This document shows, piece after piece, positions 1 to 8,296 of a stretch of 11,084 bases of DNA. Position 1 is the stretch's first letter; the number at the start of each line of letters is the position of its first letter. Under the pieces are notes generated by a model. It worked only from the letters and a program-made list of their open reading frames with translations. It was not told the DNA's origin and did no database searches. This stretch comes from Nephromyces sp. MM_2019 (taxonomy: Eukaryota; Apicomplexa; Aconoidasida; Nephromycida). Location: the NCBI GenBank assembly GCA_015657535.1, contig JADHZB010001301.1, positions 1 through 11,084 on the forward strand, written 5' to 3'. The position numbers and the translations under genes were made by a program.

Positions 1-2080
1 GATGCTGCTGATGCTTCATCTGATGATTCTGATGATTCTGATGATGGCGTACCCTCTCCTACAGTAGGAAACGTCTCATTGGGGGAGAATAATGAGAACA
101 CCACCCTCCCGGTAGCCGAAGATGGTAACACACAGGCTAAAGGAGGAGCTGTGGCTGATGGAGCTGCTGGAAGTAAGTTGAAGCAGAGCAGGAATGAGAA
201 GAAGTCGAGGAAAGCTCTGTTAAAGCTTGGAATGAAGCCAGTTCCAGGGATAACGAAGGTTTTGATAAAGAGATCAAAGCATGTGAGTGTGTGGATGGGT
301 AAAGGGAGTTGGGAGGTGGGAGGGGTGCACCCCAAGGGATGCAGGGGGAAGGATGAGTAGGATTGAGGGTGTCTTGGGTGAAGTTGGTGTGTGTTTTGGT
401 GTGTGTATCTGTAGGTTTCGGTGGGTGTGTGTATCTGTAGGTTTTGGTGGGTGTGTGTATCTGTGTTGTGTATGCTTTAATGCTGCGTTTGTGTTTCTAC
501 TTGTGTCTATTCAAGTTTGAGGCTTTGGAAACCTTCATGCTACAGTCTTATAAGGCTGTGTGTGTGAAAGTTAGGCTGTTTCATACGCTATGCTGAGTAT
601 GGCCATGAGAAATAGAATGCACCAAATTTCAGTGTTGTGTGTGCAAGCTTAGTCTATATGGATTATCTGATACTGAAACCCGCTTGTATAATGAGGACTT
701 AGGTCGTAAAGACTTTAAGTAGCACAAATACGCAGACACACGCACATGCATACATACACGCATACACACGACTCTGCTGCTTATAGATTGTCTTTGTTGT
801 AAACAATCCTGACGTCTACAAGGCTGCTGGTTCAGACTCTTACATTATCTTTGGAGAAGCAAAGATTGAAGACAGTGCCAGTTCTATCCCTAGTTAGCCT
901 CTATATAATACATATAGCAATGATGTAGTGTATTTACACCGTGTATGTATGCGCATCCCTGCTGGTTTTTATACTCCTTTCTTGATGGAAGTGATACTCA
1001 TACTTGTGTATGCGTTTTTCCCGTAGATGGTGTTGGGTGTGTCTCTTGAGTTTACTCGGAGGGAATGCGTGTGAGCGTGATGTATTCGATGTGATGATTG
1101 TGTGTGTGCGTGTAAGTATCACCTACTTGGCATGATTGTATGTGTAAGCGTGATGTAATCGATAGGATTATTGCGTGTGTCCTATTATCGTGTAGTATAG
1201 CAGTGTGTTAAACAGTTACATCTTTTATGTCTATAGGTGAAGCTGCGAAAAGGTACTTGAACACACCATTCACTATGCCAGAGACATCTGAAGTTTCTAC
1301 AGGCCCTACAACGAAGGTTGTTGAAGAAGGTGAGCCTTTTGTGTGTGTGTATCGCTTCTTTTCTCAGAGTGTGCTTCTGGGTGTATGTATACCCCATTTA
1401 TGCTTTTATCTGCTGTAGTTTCAGATTCGTTATATGCCCATGTGGAGAGATACGTGTGTGTCGCTAGTTTAATCTTAGCAGCAGCCTTCTATCTCTCTTC
1501 TACTTGCTCTTGCTAGTATGGCTAGTATATTTGGTATTCCTAGAATCTCTAATATCTATTCTCTCTGCTCTCTCTAACATCTGGTCTCTGTGCTCTCTCT
1601 ATAATTTAGTGTAGTCTCCCTCTAACCCTCTCTCTGCGCTCCCTATACCCACCTCTCTCCACTTTCCTTCCTCAAATTCGTTCTCTGTACTCTCATTGTC
1701 GATCTTATCTGTAGTAAACCCCTCCCTCCCCCCCTTTACTACATGGTCTTGATAAGACTATAATGTCAATGTACGGAACCCACAAAGACATGGCTGCTAA
1801 CCCCCCCCCCCTATATGCTCAGCCTGCCCCCACTAATCCTTAAGCAGCTTCATTCGCTTACTGTGTGTTTTCCATTCCCTTCTTTTCACTGTATGTACAC
1901 CTCTCTCTTCCCTTTGATTCTGCAGCTATAGACGAATCGTCGATAGATACCACTGCTCTAGACATTCTGATGAAGCAGGTGAATTGCACACGTACTCAGG
2001 CAATCAAGGCATTAAAGGATGCTGATAATGACGTAGTTGAGGCAATTTTGAAGTTATCTGATCAGCTTCAGGAGACTTGA
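1..2080 (+). CDS. NACA: Nascent polypeptide-associated complex subunit alpha, 5'-truncated by window edge, four exons
   Basis: Exons are 1-282, 787-880 (or 787-874), 1237-1329 and 1926-2080, stop TGA 2078-2080; phases agree at every junction. The visible protein is about 205 residues, close to the usual 205-215, so little is missing at the N-terminus. Exon 1 encodes an acidic Asp/Ser leader (three SDD repeats, 19-45), then the basic stretch [18 protein letters not shown] and [12 protein letters not shown], the start of the NAC fold. Exon 2 continues with [11 protein letters not shown] and [11 protein letters not shown], the most conserved part of the family. Exon 3 is a variable Thr/Glu linker. 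Exon 4 encodes the C-terminal UBA domain ([20 protein letters not shown], then [11 protein letters not shown]). By family knowledge the protein pairs with NAC beta, binds the ribosome near the exit tunnel and protects nascent chains. The start codon and promoter lie outside the window. Only the exon 2 donor is uncertain. Confidence 0.94.
283..786 (+). other. NACA intron 1 (504 nt)
   Basis: The donor GTGAGTGTGTGG follows the codon for His, and the acceptor TGCTGCTTATAG precedes the codon for Ile (phase 0). The first 290 bases are TG-rich and include a 26-bp tandem repeat. The last 65 bases before the acceptor are CA-rich (722-770). The reading frame of exon 1 runs on to 360, but that extension does not match the NAC family whereas the exon at 787 continues it exactly. 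Confidence 0.88.
389..466 (+). repeat. 26-bp tandem repeat, about three copies
   Basis: The core GTGTGTATCT recurs at 401, 427 and 453, exactly 26 bp apart. The first two copies continue as GTAGGTTTCGG and GTAGGTTTTGG; the third diverges after the core. It lies wholly within NACA intron 1. Confidence 0.85.
881..1236 (+). other. NACA intron 2 (356 nt, or 362 nt if the donor is at 875)
   Basis: The acceptor CTTTTATGTCTATAG is clear. Two donors 6 nt apart (GTGCCA at 875, GTTCTA at 881) both leave phase 1 and both give a readable protein (IED-SEAAKRY or IED-SASEAAKRY). The longer exon fits the family's spacing slightly better. The intron is TG-rich from 940 to 1170 and holds one GTGTA-TT-TACAC palindrome at 928-939. 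Confidence 0.7.
1330..1925 (+). other. NACA intron 3 (596 nt)
   Basis: The donor is GTGAGCC after GAAG and the acceptor is TTTGATTCTGCAG, joining phase 1 to give Ala. A TG-rich start is followed by a long pyrimidine stretch (about 1490-1740, repeated CTCTCT) and a run of 11 C at 1801-1811. The motif TGTATGTACAC sits 25 bases before the acceptor AG, with a pyrimidine tract between. Confidence 0.88.
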
Positions 2081-2720
2081 GAGCCAGGAGATTCACATAC
2101 ACACACACACGCTCGCAGTAGATCAGACTAATCCCTTTCTCGTTTAATTTGAAAGAAGCGAATAACCTGCCCTTCCCAGTGTTTTTCTGTGTTGATGCTT
2201 TCCAGCAAAGCACTAGCTTGGATATAATGAATAAGTGGTAGTGTGTGCGCGAGTTCTCTCTCTTTCTCATGGATGATAACTTGGGTGGGTGGAAAGTGGG
2301 AGAGTGTACTTACACTGATTATGGGAGCCGTGTGCGAGGAGTCTCGCTAATATGACTTGTGGGGGGTGTACGTACCCTGATGGAGGCTTGGATAGTTTCA
2401 GTGATGAAGTAATAGAATGCCCTTTTTCGGAGTACTGATGGGAGTGCAATCGGGTTGTGTGCATAATCGAAATGTAGGCCATCGCGTTGTGTAATGAGTG
2501 CGTGTGTACTTTGCTACCTCAGAATTGAGTCTGTCATACACTGTATTTCACCGTCGCTGCCCAGAAATCTACACTAAACATTCCAAACTCTTGGAGGTGT
2601 GTGTGTGTCTACGAACACAGCCCCAACTATATCGCCTGTTCTAAATCATTAAACCTAAAGCTTCTCTACCTCCTCGTACAGTTGCCCAGTGTGCATAGAA
2701 GGCGCTTCTAGGTGTACATG
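2081..2720. other. Start of the convergent intergenic region; no confirmed gene
   Basis: This is the 3' flank of NACA. The sequence is mostly non-repetitive, with short TG or AC runs at 2097-2110 and 2597-2608. It contains one AGTGTA-CT-TACACT palindrome (2303-2316) and one GTACGTAC core (2368-2375). Short open frames exist on both strands (for example - strand, about 2372-2510), but none matches a family I recognise. I see no confident polyadenylation signal. Confidence 0.5.
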
Positions 2721-2744
2721 GTGAGGTGGTTTTGTGTAGATACC

Positions 2745-2965
2745 CAAGGCTTATATGTGTGGTAATCTTGTATGTTGTGTGGTGCAAGTGTGGGTATGCG
2801 TGTGCGAGTGTGCGTGTGTGCGTGTGTGCGTGTGCATGCGGGGGTGAGTGTGTGTGCTAGCTGATATGTTTCTGTGTATGCTGTTGTGTGTTTGTGCTCA
2901 TATGGTTGTGTGCGTATATTGTGTTGTGTATGTATGGTGCTGGCTGTGTACTGTGTGTGTGCGAA
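2745..2965. repeat. TG-rich low-complexity tract
   Basis: About 220 bases are almost entirely T and G on the + strand, with alternating TG and GTGTGCG units. Reading frames across it on either strand are made of Cys/Val or His/Thr repeats and are low-complexity artefacts. Confidence 0.8.
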
Positions 2966-3111
2966 GCCATTTCGTTCTGAGCCTTTTCCGCTGGGGTGCC
3001 TTGCTAGATCTCCCAAAGGCTTTGAAAACATTGATGGTTGTGCTTTTATGGTGTGAAAAAAGTGTATTTTGGGGTTTGTGCGTAGCGTGGAGGTGTACGT
3101 ACTCCCCTTAG

Positions 3112-3321
3112 CTGTATTCGGAGATGGCTTGGGTTGGTTTGAGTGTCATTAAATGCTTCATAGAAGATGGCAGGTATACACGAGAGCTTTAAGTTGATGG
3201 TGTGTGTGTGTGCCCCTAGGGTTGTAACGAGGCTGCCGGGTCTCCGCTTCCTGGGCTCAGAAGCTCGCAGTACACGTACACCAAAAACTTTCAAGCTGCT
3301 TACCCTGCATGCGATGCTTAG
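3112..3321 (+). other. Candidate three-exon gene end, unrecognised (weak)
   Basis: Possible exons are 3112-3173, 3220-3269 and 3296-3321, joined by GT-AG introns of 46 and 26 nt with matching phases and ending at TAG 3319-3321. Exon 1 would read LYSEMAWVGLSVIKCFIEDG and exon 2 VVTRLPGLRFLGSEAR. The first acceptor (ACTCCCCTTAG) follows a GTGTACGTAC element, the arrangement seen before a proven Lon acceptor. Against this, I recognise no family, an upstream exon cannot be fixed, and the opposite strand is also open here (about 3050-3290). Treat this as a hypothesis. Confidence 0.2.
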
Positions 3322-3530
3322 GTATTGAGCGAGCTGTGTGTACGTACAGCTAAGGAAACTGCTCTAGAGTGGGGTCGTGTACTGGTGGGGATGCCAGTGG
3401 AAGGCTCCTGCAGATCTTAAGCTCCCAGACGTCATCTTGACTTAGCAGTAGACGCAGTGGCGGTGCATCGTTAGTTACCACCTTCAGCAGTAAGCATGCA
3501 GTACTTCCGTGTTGATGTTACTCTCCTGCT

Positions 3531-3803
3531 ATGCACACGATCTCCGCTACGCTCTATTTTGCTCTGCACCATGCTCAAACCGTGTGCACACTATCCCTAC
3601 ACCCCCCGTCTCCACCCGGCTTTGCACCCCCTTCTCCACCTGGCTTTGCACCCCCCTCTCCACAAGGTTTTCCACACCCCTCTCCACCCTCCTCTCTATC
3701 CCCCCCTCCACCCCCTTCTCAAGTTCCAGACCCCGCTCCCCTCCACCCCAGCTCATCCCCTCCATTTGGCGCACACACAAGAGACCGTAGTTTCAAAACG
3801 TGA
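3531..3803 (+). other. Proline-rich open reading frame, possible terminal exon
   Basis: The frame ending at TGA 3801-3803 encodes repeats of the type PPSPPGFA, then PPSPQGFP, a run of prolines and a tail ending GAHTRDRSFKT. No domain is recognisable. The other two + frames are also open because the DNA is C-rich, so openness alone means little. The point in favour is that the repeat copies differ mainly at third codon positions in this frame. The true 5' boundary is unknown: if it is an exon, it probably starts between about 3510 and 3600. Confidence 0.28.
3603..3690 (+). repeat. 24-bp tandem repeat, about 3.6 copies
   Basis: Copies start at 3603, 3627, 3651 and 3675 (partial). The shared core is TCTCCA followed by a GG(C/T)TTT block. 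In the frame of the proline-rich ORF each copy encodes eight residues. Confidence 0.85.
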
Positions 3804-4475
3804 GCCTATGTCTGGCTAGAGGTATAACGCGCTGATAATGCACACAACGTCCAACCATACGGCGACACTAAGCCTACAATAAGACTACGAATGAGCGTCC
3901 AGCACACACACGCCAACACGAATGCCTACACTCCGCTTTGCACGTCTGTGTGCACCCTCTCCTGCTTGTGTGTAGCGAAGATTCTAACCAGCGTATAGCT
4001 ATGAAAAACAGCCCTTTTAAGTGTGCCTATACTCCATTGACCTTTATAAGAAACTCGGCGATGCACACGTAGTGAGATGACTCGAGGGAGCTGGTGGTCA
4101 GATCAGGTAGTTGTGTGTGTGCAGCCTCGCTTCGGGGCAGCATACACACACATCTGCAGTAGTTCTTTCTAGAGTATTGACTTCAGGGCTGTGTTGATCG
4201 ACACAGGGTGGAGGAAGTGGAAAGAGTTGTAGGTACACCCACGCAGTTACAATCAGCCACACATGCAGGATACATGCAAGCATTGCCCTTCGGTATAGGT
4301 GGGATGAAGCACACGCACCCAAGGTGTTTCATGTGTACCTCTACACAGACCTATGCAAAACTTCTACGCACACAGATCTATACGTATTTCTAGACACACA
4401 GATCTATGAAAGCTTCTACGCGCATAGCGCTATACACACAGATCTATACGTAATGGCCCATATGCAGGTCTATAG

Positions 4476-4559
4476 ACACATCTATACGCACACATCTATA
4501 CGCACACATCTATACGCACACATCTATACGCACACATCTATACGCACACATCTATACAC
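4476..4559 (+). repeat. 14-bp tandem repeat, six copies
   Basis: The unit ACACATCTATACGC starts at 4476, 4490, 4504, 4518, 4532 and 4546; the last copy is truncated. Degenerate relatives (GATCTATACG) are scattered upstream at about 4374-4450. There are no unique spacers. Confidence 0.92.
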
Positions 4560-4843
4560 ACACGCTTCAAACACATTTCACGCACAGTGCACACACTTCA
4601 CACACATCAAACACAAATCAAGCAAGTACGCTTCATATACACTTCTACATATACTCATAAGAGTTGTCCCCAACTAAACCTGAATCACCAAGCACCCTTA
4701 AAAACTTATGCACACACAACCGACAGAACAACACAGGTCTCAGCGAAAAACCTTCGGCAAATGAGAAAATAGCACACACATATTGCTTCGTCGGTGAGAT
4801 TTCTGGAAAAGAACTTAGATAACACCTTCCAAAATGAATACGG

Positions 4844-4855
4844 GTGTACGTACAC
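4844..4855. repeat. Palindrome GTGTACGTACAC (exact copy 1)
   Basis: This is a perfect 12-bp palindrome, extended to 14 bp by a G/C pair (GGTGTACGTACACC). It lies about 100 bp past the Lon stop codon, in the presumed 3' untranslated region or flank. Confidence 0.9.
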
Positions 4856-4955
4856 CGCAAAAACTGCAATACTCAACCGAAAACACGCAATTTTCAAGCC
4901 AAGAATAGCTGTCTGAGTTGTATCTACACCTCAAAAGTACTGTAAAGCCGATTTC

Positions 4956-7047
4956 TCACACTTTCTCGACTTCTCTGGGGGGGTCTGCAAAGGCAACTTT
5001 ATAAACATCCTCATAGTTCTCCGCAAAATGAACAGAGAGTCCATCCTAGAACACACACACACACAAAATGTGCTACAGTGATGAAACAGAAGGTAGGCCA
5101 CACGCACACAACATTAAGCAGATCAAAAAAACACACAGGCACTGCTTTACACCACGAAAAGGCGTGTGCCTAAAATTTGCAAGAAACGCCAAGCTACTGT
5201 TTCAACACACACACACACACATACCTTGATGTAATCATCAAGTTCGTGGAAATCCCCTTCGTTAGCCTTTGGGAAGATTAGTCTCTGGAGAGTAGAAGAA
5301 TACACACAATGAGGTGAAGTAGTGAGCAGTACACCATAGATACAATCATCCGAAGCGTGAAGAATAGCCGAGTGTAGTATACACACACACACACACAAAA
5401 ACACACACACACACAAAAACACAAAAAAAAAAACACACACACACACACCATGCGATACACTTTGATTCCAGCCTCCACAAACATCCTCACTTGATCAGCA
5501 GTACAAACAGACAAAAAATATGAAACACACACACACACACGCCCCTCACACAGACATACGCCCCTCAGTTACAAACTAACACCCTCGCATACAAGTAGAG
5601 GCCCCTCACACACACCGACACCCTCGCACATAAACAGAGGCCCCTGACACACACACCAACATTCCCGCACACAAACATACGCCCCTCACACATATTCCAA
5701 CCCCTTCACATACACACCACCATCCCCCCCTACACACAAACCCCTGCATTCTCTCTCTTTGCAGCAATGATCTTCTCCTTAATCCCTCCTATCCTCAACA
5801 CCTTCCCCATTAGGCTGAGCTCTCCAGTCATCGCCACATCAGTGGATACCCGCTTGTTCAATGCGAGCGAAACTAATGCAGTCGCCATCGTTATACCTGC
5901 ACTTGGGCCATCCTTTGGTGTAGCTCCCTCAGGTACGTGTAGATGTATGTCAGCCTGTATGTGTGCGTGTGTGTGAGAGGGAGACTAGACGTGCATGTGT
6001 GTGTCTTACGGTTTATGTGGGTGTGCGGGCGTGTGTAGGTCTGTGTGTGAGAGTGGTTGCGTTTGTAAAACTGCGCAGCTTAGTGCGTGTGCGTGTAAGA
6101 GAGAATAGGTCTTTGTGTGTGTGCGTGTGGGTATTTCTGTTTGTGTTAGGGTTAAAACGATAAGCTAAGGAAAACACGTCAACCATTTCATGACTGTGTG
6201 ATGAAAAGCAGCTCAAACAGCAAAGAAACCATCAACATTCATCAATTTATAGCAGAGCGTACATACACTCCACAAAGGTCACACACATACCACACATTAC
6301 AAAGCAGCGAACAACGATCACATAAAATAGCACTTTACACACACATACACATCGCACACACGCATAAAACCCACACACACATCACATGCATGCCACATAT
6401 AGACATTACACACAGACATCAACATGCTCGAGCGCACACACATCAAGACACACATACATCACTTACGCACATCACACACGTCACGCACACCAACACACAG
6501 ACACCAAACCTACGACACTTTTTCAGCACTATCGATCCCATAAGAGCTAATCTTCAAGGTGTACGTACACTCACCCGCTCAAGGAAGCAGTTATCAGGTT
6601 GTATAGTCCTAACAAAGTTGCGTGCAAACGTCAGGGCGATTTGACTGGATTCGCTCATTACTGAGCCGAGCTGACCAGTGACTTTTAAGCTTCCAAAAGG
6701 AGGAGAATCCCTGAAATACCAGAAAAAACAGAGAATTTAGGCAAAAAAGGAGACGAGATGAAGAAGCAGGAGGGGGGGAGCGGTAAAAGCATACACACAC
6801 GAGTGTGATGATCTGCTTTGCATACGGGAACACACACAAGTTCGATGATCTCCATCACACACAAGTGTGGTGATCTCCTTTACACACACAGGTGATCATC
6901 TCCATCACAAAGACACACGCACATCACGTACCCCATCACACATACACAAGGCAAACAGTTAAAACTTGAACACACAAGACTATAAACTCACAAACATAGA
7001 TACATTCAAAGTTCATACACGCAAATGGCAAATCCTGCAAACACTCT

Positions 7048-7088
<41 letters not shown>

Positions 7089-8260
7089 TCTAAGCCTTAC
7101 TCAACGATATCCCACTATTCTATACAGTAGCTCAGTGTACATACACTCCCGTAACACAGCAAAACATCTCCTCCTGCTTACCTATTCGCTGAAGCAGCAG
7201 CATCTTCACTAGTCTCTGAAGCCACAAAAGCTTTGCCTCTATCGCTGTGTGTGCGATTTCTTCCAGAGGCTTCAATGTATAGGGTAACTCCCCCTAATTG
7301 AGTCCAAGCCAAGCCCATAACTACGCCAGGAGGAGGATTGTCATAGAGTCGCTCAGAGAAGAAGTTTGGCCGACCAACAAATTTCACCAGGCTGTCGGGG
7401 TTTATATCTACTACTTCCTTCTCATCCCTGAAAGCACGCAGCCGTGTGTGTGTATGTGTGTGTTTGTGCGTATATGCGTGCGTGTGTGGGTGTAGGAGGG
7501 AGCGTAAGTGCGTGTATTGGCGTGTTTGCGTGCGCCAATGTGTGCATTGGTATGCGTGTGTGTGTCTATGTGTGTACTGGTTGGTGTGCCTGTGTTCCCT
7601 TAAGACTTTGTGTGGGAGTTGACGTCTGAGTATTAGTGTGCGTGGGTGTGCGTGACTCAGACATAAGCTTTGTTAGCCTAATTTAGTTAGTGAGACAAAT
7701 GCATTGTAGTAGGCATAAGCCTTATGAATGAGGTGTACATACACCCAAAACAGCAAACAATCGTACGATACTTTCAGCATAGGAAGATGTCTTAGAAGTA
7801 AAGCCCAAACTACACACACAGAAACTAGCAACCTTAACGCACTTAATGTACAGCCAAATGCATTGCGATGCACTGCATAAGAACGACTAGAATAGATACA
7901 ATAAAGCGAGACGAAACTCAATAAAAGCTACGCACACACACCGGACAATCATAAGAGCAGATTTCCTGTATATCTTCTCAATGAGCCTCAGCAGATTACG
8001 CACACCAGCCTCTCTTGAATAGTCTCTCACAAGCTTTGGGATAACTTCTTCATGCAACACAAGCTGATCAGCCTTCACTCCAGTAGCTGCCTCAGTCTGA
8101 GGGATGAGATACTGTTCTGCGATCTTCAGCTTCTCCTCAAAGACGTAGCCAGCGATTCTGATGATCTCCAGGCGATCTAGCAGTGGTGCTGTATCAAGAA
8201 CAGGTGCGTGTGTGTGTGTGCGTCTGTCTGTGTGCGTGTGTGTGTGTGTGTGTGTGCGTC

Positions 8261-8296
<36 letters not shown>

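Larger units (their letters stand above)
3804..4955. other. Intergenic region next to the Lon 3' end; no confirmed gene
   Basis: From 3804 to about 4300 the sequence is mixed and mostly non-repetitive. From about 4310 to 4720 the + strand is CA-rich and includes a 14-bp tandem repeat. From 4720 to 4955 it is non-repetitive and would hold the Lon 3' untranslated region, with one exact GTGTACGTACAC palindrome at 4844-4855. Short open frames are present on both strands, but none resembles a known protein. Confidence 0.55.
5285..5741 (-). other. Lon intron, 457 nt, TG-rich with a 40-bp minisatellite
   Basis: The donor is GTTTGTGTG after the codons for AAKRENAG, and the acceptor is CTACTCTCCAG before RLIFPKAN (phase 0). 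On the sense strand the 5' two thirds is TG-rich. A possible 12-nt microexon lies inside at 5472-5461. The donor side is the least certain junction in the gene because the residues ENAG are unusual for the family. Confidence 0.7.

Noticed and set aside
2004..2270. 88-residue minus-strand frame overlapping the NACA 3' end
   Set aside because: Its C-terminal part is antisense to the proven NACA last exon. No family match, so it is probably a shadow.
2498..2642. Short + frame with CPEIYTKHSKLLE and a possible 24-nt intron
   Set aside because: The supposed intron is a multiple of three and contains no stop, so nothing demands splicing. A frame of about 48 codons is expected by chance, and there is no recognisable homology.
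3820..4100. tRNA or other structured RNA gene
   Set aside because: I looked for a T-arm motif and cloverleaf pairing here and in other non-repetitive stretches and found none.
4476..4559. CRISPR-like array
   Set aside because: The 14-bp units are directly abutting with no spacers, in a eukaryotic context.
2081..4955. Transposable element between the two genes
   Set aside because: I see no transposase or reverse transcriptase motif, no long terminal inverted repeats and no target duplication. The short palindromes alone do not show a mobile element.
6198..6644. 148-residue + strand open frame
   Set aside because: It is a His/Thr-rich translation of the CA-rich Lon intron, then runs antisense across Lon exons. 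It has no domain and is explained by repeat bias.
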